The notes: generated by a model from the letters alone, not told the origin. Positions 7,629 through 15,480 are shown, numbered from the stretch's first letter. The stretch: 15,983 nt of DNA from Candidatus Lambdaproteobacteria bacterium (GCA_012964265.1 DTUH01000081.1:1-15983); one strand, 5' to 3'. Made by a program: numbers and translations.

Positions 7629-8132
7629 TCATTTTTGCGCTTCTTTTCGCACCCATGATTCTGTTTCCGATTTCAGGAAACTCTCAAAACGAGGTGCATC
7701 CAGGGTTCGCATTACACGGGCCGCTGAAATTCGAACCTGCGCATTGCGGTGTTTCAGCAAACGGGCAGCCAGCCGTTTTACTCTCTGTGGTTCAGTTTTG
7801 GTAAAACCGCGTTTCAAGGATTCAAATCCTCGGCGTGCCAGTGCAGCAAATGATTTGTCTGCAGTACGTTCCAAAAATACTGCGGTCTTTTCTGTCGGGA
7901 ACAGCGACAATGCCTCCAGCGCTCTAAAACGTAAATAGTTGATCAATGCCGTGTCTCCGGCAATTTCGATCAGTATACTGTCAGTTCCCTCCTCCAAAGA
8001 CTTAAATTGTTTGACATCAAGCTTCCAGTGACGCCCTTCAAGCATTTCTATAACCTGTGTCTTTTCCGGAGCGGCAACTGCGATTCCTACAAAGTTCCAG
8101 AAAATAATACAAACGATTAAAAGATACTTCAT
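7629..8132 (-). CDS. Secreted HEAT-repeat-like protein
   Basis: 167 residues with a clean signal peptide (cleavage near residue 20, AVA/APE). The mature part is helical, with repeated patterns such as YLRFRALEALSLFP, FAALARRGFESLK and NAQVRISAARVMRTL. These are typical of HEAT/PBS-lyase-type repeats, which form curved protein-binding scaffolds. A strong ribosome-binding site (AAGGAGG, 8142-8136) lies 3 bases before the ATG, so the start is firm. It is the last gene of the minus-strand run and follows the protease gene by 45 bases. The role, probably binding a periplasmic partner, is inferred; the partner is unknown. Confidence 0.75.
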   Translation of the reverse strand: MKYLLIVCIIFWNFVGIAVAAPEKTQVIEMLEGRHWKLDVKQFKSLEEGTDSILIEIAGDTALINYLRFRALEALSLFPTEKTAVFLERTADKSFAALARRGFESLKRGFTKTEPQRVKRLAARLLKHRNAQVRISAARVMRTLDAPRFESFLKSETESWVRKEAQK

Positions 8133-8135
8133 GAT

Positions 8136-8142
8136 CCTCCTT
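8136..8142 (-). promoter_or_regulatory. Strong Shine-Dalgarno site
   Basis: AAGGAGG on the minus strand, 3 bases upstream of the ATG at 8132. It is one of only two near-perfect ribosome-binding sites in this window and fixes the start of the HEAT-like protein. It also suggests that gene is translated independently of the upstream protease gene. Confidence 0.8.
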
Positions 8143-8177
8143 TTCTTACAGTGTTGTGTTGCATAATGGGTAAAAAT

Positions 8178-9326
8178 TTACTTTGCAATTGGTGAATACT
8201 TTAAAACCTGCTGCTGAAGACCGGATAATGTTTCCTGTTTTTTTCCTGCAGATCGTGATGAAGAGGACCATGCCGTCCAGAACATCACATTTTCAGCGCC
8301 GTAGCCTTCGCATTCCTCCGCAGACATTTTACCGTTACTGTCATTATCACGGCTACTTTTGGGACATTCCGCAGTGTCGGATATAATATCAAACTCTGTT
8401 CCGCCTTGTTCGGTTGTATGAAACAACCCAAGCTGGTGACCCATTTCGTGAGCGGCGGTTTCTCCGAGGAGCTGCGAATCCAGTGTGGTTCCGGAAGCAT
8501 GAGCACTGAGACTGTTCAGCACGCCATTCCAGGAATTAGCGATACCCATTGATCCCGGAATTCCTGCGGCATTTCCCAAAATTTCTGACCAGCTTCCGGT
8601 ATAATCCTCAATAAAAAACAAATTAACTGCTGCGGTGCCTCCCTGTGAAACAAGAGCGGAAGTTGTTGAATCGGTGAATGTTCCCGAAACTGCAGCATAT
8701 TGAGAGTCGCTGATTGTGATTGTGCTGTTGATGGTTAACGTGATTCCATTTGTAGAATAGATACTTGACATCACACTCAAGGCAGCAGAAAGATCACCAG
8801 CCGCCCAAGTTGTTCCTGTGATGTAGGGCTGCACGACTATGGTTGTAGAAGAAGGGATAGAACCGCTGCGCAAAGCCAATTTCACGCTGTCGTTATTGTA
8901 GGCTTTGTACGTCCATGTTCCTGCTTTTGCACTGAAGCTCGGAGACTGCGGTACCAGAACATTGGCATATCCGGCGCTGCCAAGGCTGCCGCTCGCGGCG
9001 CCATACAAATTCGGTGTTGAAGAAGCACTTAAAATGTCTGTTTCGTCTGGATCGGATAATGAATAAAATGCTGTCGAAGCATTGTTATCCTTGAAACTGG
9101 ATAATATAAAAGAAATCCCATTCGCAGGGACATCAAAAGATCCAGCATAATATCCGTCACCACCGACTGTTTGAGTGATTTCTGAAACAGCAAAATTAGA
9201 AGTTGTGCTTTCAGCAGAGCTTGTCTCTGAAGAACTGCTCTCTTTTTTTGAACAACCGCTTGCTACGAGCAGAAACGCTATAAAAAATATTATGGCAGAG
9301 TGGCTGAGGTTCCTATTTATTCTCAT
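8178..9326 (-). CDS. Metzincin-like zinc protease lipoprotein
   Basis: 382 residues. The N-terminus is a lipoprotein signal (hydrophobic run ending LVASGC, lipidated Cys 25), followed by a Ser/Glu/Thr-rich tether to about residue 45. The middle region is beta-rich and Ser/Thr-rich. Residues 293-303 are HEMGHQLGLFH, the full metzincin zinc motif HExxHxxGxxH with the catalytic Glu 294. Met 348 in ENVMFW could be the Met-turn. Between them, residues 327-338 (DNDSNGKMSAEE) fit a 12-residue EF-hand-type calcium loop, flanked by Cys 321 and Cys 339 that might pair. The protein is probably an envelope-anchored, calcium-stabilised peptidase. The substrate is unknown. The start at 9326 lies 12 bases after the pseudopilin stop, in the same operon. 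Confidence 0.85.
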   Translation of the reverse strand: MRINRNLSHSAIIFFIAFLLVASGCSKKESSSSETSSAESTTSNFAVSEITQTVGGDGYYAGSFDVPANGISFILSSFKDNNASTAFYSLSDPDETDILSASSTPNLYGAASGSLGSAGYANVLVPQSPSFSAKAGTWTYKAYNNDSVKLALRSGSIPSSTTIVVQPYITGTTWAAGDLSAALSVMSSIYSTNGITLTINSTITISDSQYAAVSGTFTDSTTSALVSQGGTAAVNLFFIEDYTGSWSEILGNAAGIPGSMGIANSWNGVLNSLSAHASGTTLDSQLLGETAAHEMGHQLGLFHTTEQGGTEFDIISDTAECPKSSRDNDSNGKMSAEECEGYGAENVMFWTAWSSSSRSAGKKQETLSGLQQQVLKYSPIAK

Positions 9327-9338
9327 GAATTTGTATTG

Positions 9339-9779
9339 TTACTTTTTTTCAATTTTAGTTTGCCTGATTCGTCCAATCGGACTGACCACGACTTTTGTGC
9401 TGTAGTACTCGGTTTCCAAAGTTATAGTTCCGCCTGCGGCAAAACCGAAAGCACTGAAAGAAGGCCAGCGTGTTGCGCTGACAGAGATATTTTCAGGTAC
9501 TTTTTCCTGCAAAACAGATTCAAAGCTGCCATTTATTTTTCGCTGCAGCAATAGATTTCCGGATTCGCTTTTCAAACGGTGAGATCTCCGCTGAGTAAGC
9601 GCCAGCCATTGTGCCTGCCGCAACGTATCTTTAAATTGATCGACAGTGTTTACAAACTCAGAGCGGTTTAGCAGCGGAAACAGGGTAACAGAAAGCAAAC
9701 CTGTGAGAATTCCCATGATGGTGATGGAGATTAAAATTTCGTATAAAGTAAATCCACCAGATTTTGACTCAGTACGCAT
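9339..9779 (-). CDS. GspH/FimT-like type II/IV pseudopilin
   Basis: 146 residues with a prepilin leader of 9 residues ending GG, cut before Phe 10 (G/FTLYE). Glu at mature position 5 and a hydrophobic helix (ILISITIMGILTGLLSV) follow, as needed for prepilin peptidase processing and assembly. The C-terminal pattern FGFAAGGTITLE...VVVSPIGRIR fits the GspH/FimT minor pseudopilins, which cap type II secretion pseudopili or type IV pili. No other pilus or secretion gene is in the window. The start overlaps the end of the sugar transferase gene by 11 bases, so translation is probably coupled. Confidence 0.85.
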   Translation of the reverse strand: MRTESKSGGFTLYEILISITIMGILTGLLSVTLFPLLNRSEFVNTVDQFKDTLRQAQWLALTQRRSHRLKSESGNLLLQRKINGSFESVLQEKVPENISVSATRWPSFSAFGFAAGGTITLETEYYSTKVVVSPIGRIRQTKIEKK

Positions 9780-11172
9780 GTTGATCTATAAATCCTCTGA
9801 ACAGAGTCAGGAATAATATTTTAAGATCAAACCAGAGAGACCAGCGCTCGATGTAATACAAATCACATTCGATACGTTTATCCAGTGATGTATTGCCGCG
9901 CCAGCCGTTGATTTGCGCCCAGCCTGTGATTCCAGCTTTGACCTTGTGCCGAAGCATGTAATGTGGAATTTGGCTTTTAAATTGTTCAATAAATACAGGA
10001 CGCTCGGGCCTGGGTCCGACCAGGCTCATTTCTCCTTTGAAGACGTTGAAAAGCTGCGGTAATTCATCCAAACTGTAGTTTCGAAGAAAGATACCAAATT
10101 TTGTACGGCGTTCGTCGTTTTCGCTGGCCCAGACTGCTCCGGTTTGCGATTCCGCGTCTGCATGCATGGATCTAAATTTTAATGCTTTAAAAGTCCGGCC
10201 ATCAAGCCCCATACGCTCCTGACCATAAAGTGCAGGTCCGGATGAGGTGAGTTTGATCAATATTGCAATCATCAGCATCACCGGAGAAAAAAGAACAATC
10301 GCGAAAAAAGAACCGGAAATATCCAGGATACGCTTAAGAATTTGATTCCAGCCTGTCATTGGACTTTGCACGATGGTTACAATCGGTATGTCATCAAAGG
10401 ATTCCACTTCTGTGTGCAGTGTTCGGAAAGTTCCCAAGTCTGGAATAATACGTACATCAACCCATTGTTCAGCCAGCAGTTCTTTCAGTTCCGTAAGCAA
10501 GTGTTGTTCATCCGGAGAGAGCGCAATAAAAACTTGATCAATTTGTTGTGCCTTAATAATCTGGTTCAGCTGCTCAATTCCACCCAGTCTTGGTATATTT
10601 TCTGGAATTATTAAGTTCCGGTTGTTTTTTGTTTCTATCACACCTTTCAGGACAATACCCAGTGATTTTAGGCGTTGAAGGCGTTCAATAAACTTGTTTG
10701 CGGAAGCTCCGTTTCCAATCAGTAAAACATGTTCAACATGCGCTCCTCTTGCATGCAGCCAGTGTAAAGAACCTCTTGTTATGAGTCGTGAAATAAATAG
10801 TAGAACCAAGAAACATACGAGAAAATAGAGTGTGTGAACACGAGAAAAAGAAAATTCACGATAGAAAAAAGCGGCCACCAAAGTCAGCAACAATAATATG
10901 AATGTTCCACGCAAAAGATGGTAGAATTCCTGCGGAGGATGGACAACTTTATACAGACGATAAACACCGCTGAACGAAAAAACGAAACCTGTTAAAATAG
11001 CTACAAAAACGGCTACTTTCAAGTATTCAGCATGTGCCGGTATCATCGAAGCGTGTGGCAGGTCAATCCACAGGAATCGGAGCTGATAGGCGAGTTCCCA
11101 GGCAGCAAACGCTAACGAAATATCAATCATTCGCAAGACTGAAGCAAAAACCTGAGTGTGTCTTTTCAACAT
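9769..11172 (-). CDS. Polyprenyl-phosphate sugar-1-phosphate transferase (WcaJ/WbaP-type)
   Basis: 467 residues, the normal length for full-size members. Four N-terminal membrane helices (about residues 9-30, 51-70, 89-104, 113-130) precede a Rossmann-like CoA-binding-3 domain with GNGASA near 153-158. The C-terminal catalytic domain begins KRILDISGS with its membrane-embedded helix, then KFRSM, SLDELPQL (catalytic Asp 369-Glu 370) and LVGPRPERP. The long conserved end is typical of undecaprenyl-phosphate glucose phosphotransferases. It moves a sugar-1-phosphate, probably glucose, from UDP-sugar to undecaprenyl phosphate, starting exopolysaccharide or O-antigen repeat units at the inner membrane. 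No other glycan genes lie here, so the product is unknown. The start has a weak GGGG-type site. Confidence 0.93.
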   Translation of the reverse strand: MLKRHTQVFASVLRMIDISLAFAAWELAYQLRFLWIDLPHASMIPAHAEYLKVAVFVAILTGFVFSFSGVYRLYKVVHPPQEFYHLLRGTFILLLLTLVAAFFYREFSFSRVHTLYFLVCFLVLLFISRLITRGSLHWLHARGAHVEHVLLIGNGASANKFIERLQRLKSLGIVLKGVIETKNNRNLIIPENIPRLGGIEQLNQIIKAQQIDQVFIALSPDEQHLLTELKELLAEQWVDVRIIPDLGTFRTLHTEVESFDDIPIVTIVQSPMTGWNQILKRILDISGSFFAIVLFSPVMLMIAILIKLTSSGPALYGQERMGLDGRTFKALKFRSMHADAESQTGAVWASENDERRTKFGIFLRNYSLDELPQLFNVFKGEMSLVGPRPERPVFIEQFKSQIPHYMLRHKVKAGITGWAQINGWRGNTSLDKRIECDLYYIERWSLWFDLKILFLTLFRGFIDQHAY

Positions 11173-11252
11173 GTTCTACCCCAAAACGAAGTTTCTGAGG
11201 TAGAGTATGATTGTGCTTTAAAGTTTTTTGTAATCAAAATTATTAAAAATTT

Positions 11253-12314
11253 ATGCAAGATTTTCATCCAAGTCATATTCGACTTTTGGTTTTTGATCTG
11301 GACAGCCTGACTGTTAATTTTGATCAGGACGCATGGAATAGTTTCCGGCAGTTTTTACGTGTTCTTGATGACCGTGATTTTGAGACTGTCCTTATTTCAG
11401 AGTCTATCCAAACCTCAGAATGGAGCCCATACGCAAATCTGACAGTGTTGCTAAGCAGCGGCGAAGAAGCGTTTAAAAACAATTCATCGCTGACAGGTGC
11501 AGACGTTTTTTGGTTTTCCGAAAAGCAGGAACTACAAAAAAATTTATCAAAATCCACCAGAAACTTTGCCGGAAGCAACGGACAAACTACGAAATACGGA
11601 GGCCTGCAATATCAACATTTGTATGATATGCTGCAAATATTTCATCCAAGTAAAATAACTGCTGCAGATTTGTCAGCAACTTTACTTAAAATAAAGCAGG
11701 ACTCAGAGCAAGTTCCATTGATGCTTGGCATAGGAGGACCTGACGAATGTGGTCACTCTTTTTTTGTCGGCGAACTAATCGATGCATTTGAAGATCAGGA
11801 AATGCTTGTCACAAGTCTGGATCTTTCTCAAGTATTAGGAACAGAATTTCAAAAAAAAGACCAATCCGGAGCAATGAGTCCTTCTTCTCTCTGGCACTCC
11901 AATGAAATCCGGGACTGGGTTATTAAAGATGTTTTGCGTCCCTATAGTAATGGTCAACAAGTTTATATCGAAAATCCACCTGAAATTATTCAAGAATATG
12001 AAATCAGCACGTTCCCGCTTTTTCTTGCACCGGAAATGATTTTACTGGTTTGGGGAACAACGCTGTTTCTTCCGGAGTTTGAAAATTTAATTGATTTACG
12101 TATTTTACTCGAACTCTCTACAAAAACAGCGGCAGCCCGTATGTTTGCCCTTGATGACCGCGAAAATTTTGATCAGTCATTCATAAATACTTATTTACAG
12201 AAAGAGGGTAAATATTATGCGGACTATTTGGTAAAATATGATGTGCAAAACAAAATTGATTACAGAATAAATTTCGAAAATTTTAATGCCTTCCGCATTC
12301 AAGAAAAAAATTAA
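11253..12314 (+). CDS. HAD-like/uridine-kinase-like fusion, apparently degenerate
   Basis: 353 residues in two parts. Residues 10-100 look like a HAD phosphatase core: LLVFDLDSL (Asp 15, Asp 17) and a motif II-like strand VLIS. The residue after the second Asp pair is not the usual Thr/Val, and no GDxxxD motif IV is seen. Residues 155-350 align by pattern with uridine kinase/phosphoribulokinase P-loop enzymes: a strand, GGPDECGHS (162-169), SLDLSQVL, then PEFENLIDLRILLE and a C-terminal YLQKEGKYY region. The P-loop Lys is replaced by His 168 and the EG of the family's middle motif by WG. It is therefore probably a regulatory or substrate-binding pseudoenzyme; this is inference. Start: ATG with no clear ribosome-binding site. 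It is divergent from the sugar transferase gene. Confidence 0.6.
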   Translation: MQDFHPSHIRLLVFDLDSLTVNFDQDAWNSFRQFLRVLDDRDFETVLISESIQTSEWSPYANLTVLLSSGEEAFKNNSSLTGADVFWFSEKQELQKNLSKSTRNFAGSNGQTTKYGGLQYQHLYDMLQIFHPSKITAADLSATLLKIKQDSEQVPLMLGIGGPDECGHSFFVGELIDAFEDQEMLVTSLDLSQVLGTEFQKKDQSGAMSPSSLWHSNEIRDWVIKDVLRPYSNGQQVYIENPPEIIQEYEISTFPLFLAPEMILLVWGTTLFLPEFENLIDLRILLELSTKTAAARMFALDDRENFDQSFINTYLQKEGKYYADYLVKYDVQNKIDYRINFENFNAFRIQEKN

Positions 12315-12862
12315 GCTTCCTCAAAACGCCCTAAATCCTCTTTAACTCTGCGCTCTTCTTCAGGTGTCAGTCGTGCCAGTTCCTCATGTTGTGGATTGAC
12401 TGCCAAGCGTTTAGTACGCAAGAGAACCATTAAAAGCCCTATGAAAATACCGGCACCAGGAAGAATCCAGAGTACCAAATTGAAGCCTTTTTTTGTCGGC
12501 GTACGCAAAATCCATTCTCCATAACGCTTCACAAAATAATCAATTATTTCCTGATTAGATTTACCACTTTTCATCAGTTCACGGATTTTATCTTTGATAC
12601 TGTTTGAAAATCCTGCTTCCGAATCTTTGACAGACAATCCCTGACAAGTTGGGCAGCGCAATTCGTCAGCGAGTTTTCTGAAGCGTGCTGAAAATTCTGT
12701 GTCTTCTATCGCGAAAGGAACGCTATTTGCTCCAATTAAAATTATTAAAGTCAGTAAGACAGTAACGTATCTGAAAGAAAATAAAAAAGGTGGTTTGTCT
12801 GTAATCAACTTTTGCATGGCTGAAATTGGGTAAATGACGTAAGAAGAAGGCGTGAGTCTCAT
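12311..12862 (-). CDS. ccmH: Cytochrome c maturation protein CcmH
   Basis: 183 residues. The family signature ELRCPTCQGLSVKDSEA is present with the redox Cys pair at 70 and 73. An acidic and basic helical segment follows, then YGEWIL and the C-terminal membrane helix (about 137-158). CcmH keeps apocytochrome c cysteines reduced for haem ligation in the periplasm, working with CcmF. This is the short N-terminal form without the TPR domain of long CcmH proteins. Start: the ATG at 12862 has GAGG only one base upstream; an in-frame ATG at 12817 would give a more normal signal-anchor and may be correct. No other ccm gene is nearby. The stop overlaps the convergent gene by 4 bases. Confidence 0.93.
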   Translation of the reverse strand: MRLTPSSYVIYPISAMQKLITDKPPFLFSFRYVTVLLTLIILIGANSVPFAIEDTEFSARFRKLADELRCPTCQGLSVKDSEAGFSNSIKDKIRELMKSGKSNQEIIDYFVKRYGEWILRTPTKKGFNLVLWILPGAGIFIGLLMVLLRTKRLAVNPQHEELARLTPEEERRVKEDLGRFEEA

Positions 12863-13011
12863 TCCTCAGTTAATACAGTCTAGCTTCCTCTCAATAATGA
12901 TGCAACGTAAAACAGGACATGAATGTTTAATATTTTGGAATCATACTTGATTAATGTCTGTTAAATTTGAATTAGTTTGAAATGGAAAAAAATATTAGTG
13001 TCTTGTGAATC

Positions 13012-13063
13012 TCTAATTAAAATTGTCTAATGCTTTGCGTGATGCTTTTTGATTATAATTAGA
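13012..13063 (+). promoter_or_regulatory. Candidate bactofilin promoter with flanking inverted repeat
   Basis: A perfect TATAAT stands at 13054-13059, 45 bases before the TTG start. No good -35 box is found at 16-18 bases. TCTAATTA (13012-13019) and TAATTAGA (13056-13063) are inverted copies, the second overlapping the -10 element, which could be an operator. The region is AT-rich, so chance is possible. Confidence 0.35.
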
Positions 13064-13104
13064 TGCGGACACAGTTTTTATTAATTTTGAGACCGGAGTG
13101 AAAT

Positions 13105-13605
13105 TTGTTTGGAAATAACAAGAAAGCCCCTTTCAGCGGGACTGCTCCTACTTATGTGGGAAAAGGCATGCGGATCGAGGGTAAAATCTGGGGCATGTGT
13201 CCCATATGGATTGACGGTGAAGTGCAGGGGACGATTGACATTGCCAGCGAAGTTATTATTGGTGAACCGGCAAAAGTAGATGCTACAATTCGAGCATCTT
13301 CAATAAAGATAAATGGTTTTGTCGAAGGAGAATTATTTGCTTCCACGAAGATTGAAATTATGTCAAAAGGACGTGTTCACGGAAACGTCACTAATCTTGC
13401 GGGATGTTTGATCATACACGATGGCGGAATTGTAGAGGGACAGTGTTCAATTGCGACTGAAGAAAAAATGAAAAACCTGTTGCCCCAGCAGTTTCCCAAA
13501 TTGCTGCCTGATAAAACCGCCGCTCCGGTTAAGGAAATTCAAGCTCCTGAAAATAAAGTAGATTCTTCTTCTGAACCTGTTAAAGATTCCACTCAAAAAA
13601 AATAA
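13105..13605 (+). CDS. Bactofilin family cytoskeletal protein
   Basis: 166 residues. Residues about 16-115 form the bactofilin right-handed beta-helix, with repeated short strands separated by G-x and S-x turns: YVGKGMRIEGKI, IWIDGEVQGTI, IKINGFVEGELFAS, IEIMSKGRVHGNV. A disordered Lys/Pro/Ser-rich tail of about 50 residues follows. Bactofilins polymerise without nucleotide into filaments that act at the inner membrane in cell shape, stalk or DNA organisation. Start: TTG at 13105, with GGAG at 13095-13098 and a 6-base spacer. No upstream ATG in frame fits, so the TTG is well supported. Transcribed alone, divergent from ccmH and convergent with the next minus-strand gene. Confidence 0.93.
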   Translation: MFGNNKKAPFSGTAPTYVGKGMRIEGKIWGMCPIWIDGEVQGTIDIASEVIIGEPAKVDATIRASSIKINGFVEGELFASTKIEIMSKGRVHGNVTNLAGCLIIHDGGIVEGQCSIATEEKMKNLLPQQFPKLLPDKTAAPVKEIQAPENKVDSSSEPVKDSTQKK

Positions 13606-13622
13606 TTTAAGATAGCTCGATA

Positions 13623-14588
13623 TCAGTGTGAGTTGTCTTTAAACTGCAACTGAATTTTTGTTGAGCCGTCACGGTTGTTGGCGATTACTCCGGTTGGCCG
13701 AAATGCAGGAAGAATCTTTCTGACGCTTTCAGTTGTCTGAATGGGCTTTGCAGGAATAATTAGCGAAAATGCTTTGCGTGCTACTTCAAAATGTGCTCCT
13801 TGCACTGAATCCTGTATTGCCCCTACATTCAGGGTCAGGTTTGCCCAATTTCCTTGAATCTCGACCTGTTTCCCTGTTTTCAGGAGTGTCTCATTTTCAG
13901 TTATTTTCTTATCAGCCGCCAGCCACTGTTTGAACTGTTTGAATCGTTCAGTTGTGGTTAAGGCTGGATCCCGTTTCAGGTAAACTTTCAGTACAGGCGT
14001 CCTTGTCAACTTTCCCGGATGCATTGTCAGTGAATTTAAAATTTCATCGTGGAATGCAATTCGGCAGCGAAATTTACCATTCACATGAGAGTTTTGTTCA
14101 TCAATATAAAAAGTAGTTTCAGCATTAGCTTGAGTGCTGTTAATCACAAAATCATTCCAAAAATATTTTGTTTCCAATTCAGATGCAATAAACTGAACCT
14201 TCATTACATCAACCGGAAGAGTATGTCCGGATTTAAATACCTGCAGAATCGGTCTTAGATTTAAGGATGACTGACTGATGGAGGTCGCAAGGTTCTGCAG
14301 GTCTAGAGGCCAAAAACCTATTTCCAGTGTGCTTCTGCATTCTTGACTGGACTGCATCAGTGTGTTAAATCCTCGTCTAATAGAATTTGGAGTGCCGATC
14401 AATATAATCTTTTTCCAGCCTGACCAAATTTCGCGCTCCACAAGTTTTTCCAGAGGGGTATCTCCAGTAGTAATAAAAAAATCTGCAGGCACCAACTGCT
14501 CCATGATACTCAGTCCATGACGTTTCCAGAACAAAGAAATGCCAGGATGAGAATAGCTGTCCAGAATCAGATGCATTGGATGTTTCAT
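13623..14588 (-). CDS. Diacylglycerol-kinase-fold-like protein, catalytic motif degenerate
   Basis: 321 residues, close to the length of YegS/DgkB-type lipid kinases. The overall pattern fits: an N-terminal strand HLILDSYSHPG, a segment KKIILIGTPNS (60-69) where the family has GGDGT, and a region WPLDLQNLATSI (93-104) where it has PxGTxNDxA. The pattern GHTLPVDVMKV (121-131) fits the family's substrate-side strand. The C-terminal beta part ends FEVARKAFSLIIP, like the end of that fold. The ATP-binding glycines and the Asp are missing. It is probably a non-catalytic or very divergent relative; this is inferred from pattern only. It follows coaE by 29 bases on the same strand, so they may share a transcript. 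Confidence 0.5.
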   Translation of the reverse strand: MKHPMHLILDSYSHPGISLFWKRHGLSIMEQLVPADFFITTGDTPLEKLVEREIWSGWKKIILIGTPNSIRRGFNTLMQSSQECRSTLEIGFWPLDLQNLATSISQSSLNLRPILQVFKSGHTLPVDVMKVQFIASELETKYFWNDFVINSTQANAETTFYIDEQNSHVNGKFRCRIAFHDEILNSLTMHPGKLTRTPVLKVYLKRDPALTTTERFKQFKQWLAADKKITENETLLKTGKQVEIQGNWANLTLNVGAIQDSVQGAHFEVARKAFSLIIPAKPIQTTESVRKILPAFRPTGVIANNRDGSTKIQLQFKDNSH

Positions 14589-14617
14589 AACACAAAAAAG
14601 TTCGTGATTAATATATT

Positions 14618-15256
14618 TTAAGAATGGCGCGCAACTCTCGATAGTTTCAAATCCTGCAGTGCCTGTTGTGTTTTAGTAATGAGGTCCTCCTTGGTAGCGT
14701 CATTCTTCAAAATGAGGTCCGCATAAGCCAGGCGATCCTCAGGTGCAAGTTGTGCTTCCAACCGCGCATTTGCTTCTATGTAGCTTAGCCCATCACGCGC
14801 TTGTAATCTCTGTATTGCGATTGCAGGGTCAAGGGTCACTACCCAAATATGTTGGCAAACCTTATGCCAATTTGCTTCAATCAACAAGGCTGCTTCCAAA
14901 AATACAATATTGTCAACACTGTCTGCGACTAATTTTTCGTATTCTGTTTGAATCATTTCAGCAATAATTGGATGAGAAATTTTATTCAGTTCCTTTAGTT
15001 TTTGAAGATCTCCAAAAACTATTTTTCCAAGGGCAGGACGATTTACAGTACCATCAGGATTTATAATTTCTATGCCAAATGTTTCTACAACTTGTTGGTA
15101 ACCATAACTTCCAGGCTCAAGCACTCTGTGCCCCAGCTTGTCTGCGTCTATAACGGAATAACCATTTTCGCGTAGATACTGAATTACAGTGCTTTTCCCG
15201 GTTGCAATTCCGCCTGTCAGGCCAACCAGCACCGATTCATTTGCGGTATAATTCAT
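14618..15256 (-). CDS. coaE: Dephospho-CoA kinase
   Basis: 212 residues, normal for the family. It phosphorylates the 3'-hydroxyl of dephospho-CoA with ATP, the last step of coenzyme A synthesis, in the cytoplasm. Walker A is GGIATGKST (15-23, Lys 21), followed by VIDADKLGHRVLEPG, the family's DAD motif. NKISHPII and FLEAALLIEANW (lid and substrate region) follow, and IQRLQARDG carries the conserved Arg. All key residues are present. The start at 15256 has no strong ribosome-binding site. It precedes the kinase-like gene and is divergent from the CBS-domain gene. Confidence 0.97.
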   Translation of the reverse strand: MNYTANESVLVGLTGGIATGKSTVIQYLRENGYSVIDADKLGHRVLEPGSYGYQQVVETFGIEIINPDGTVNRPALGKIVFGDLQKLKELNKISHPIIAEMIQTEYEKLVADSVDNIVFLEAALLIEANWHKVCQHIWVVTLDPAIAIQRLQARDGLSYIEANARLEAQLAPEDRLAYADLILKNDATKEDLITKTQQALQDLKLSRVARHS

Positions 15257-15388
15257 GTTACTTTGTTAAAGTATTATGAAAATTAGTTTGATAAATCTGA
15301 ATTGTCTGATGTATGCTTTCTGCTTGTCAGCATAAAGCGAACCCGGAATTAGATCAAGACACGAATGTTCGACAAAATAAAAAAAGTA

Positions 15389-15417
15389 TTGACAGTTTGG
15401 GTCTATTATGTGAGATT
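15389..15417 (+). promoter_or_regulatory. Candidate promoter for CBS-domain gene
   Basis: A perfect TTGACA stands at 15389-15394. At 17 bases the -10 candidate is GAGATT (3 of 6 matches); a better TATTAT at 15404 has too short a spacer. The position upstream of the leader inverted repeat makes sense, but the -10 is poor. Confidence 0.3.
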
Positions 15418-15443
15418 CTGTTTAGAGAAACAAAGTCAGAAAG

Positions 15444-15480
15444 ATTGACTGAAGTAAATTTCAGCTAATCTTCAGTCAAT
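15444..15480 (+). repeat. Perfect 11-bp inverted repeat in CBS gene leader
   Basis: ATTGACTGAAG (15444-15454) and CTTCAGTCAAT (15470-15480) are exact reverse complements around a 15-base loop, ending 32 bases before the ATG. It is not followed by a T-run, so an intrinsic terminator is unlikely. It could be a regulator-binding dyad or a leader hairpin affecting stability or translation. Confidence 0.7.

Noticed and set aside
9294..9314. tRNA-like D-arm sequence (GGCAGAGTGGCTGAGG)
   Set aside because: No acceptor stem, anticodon arm or T-arm follows; it codes for the start of the protease signal peptide.
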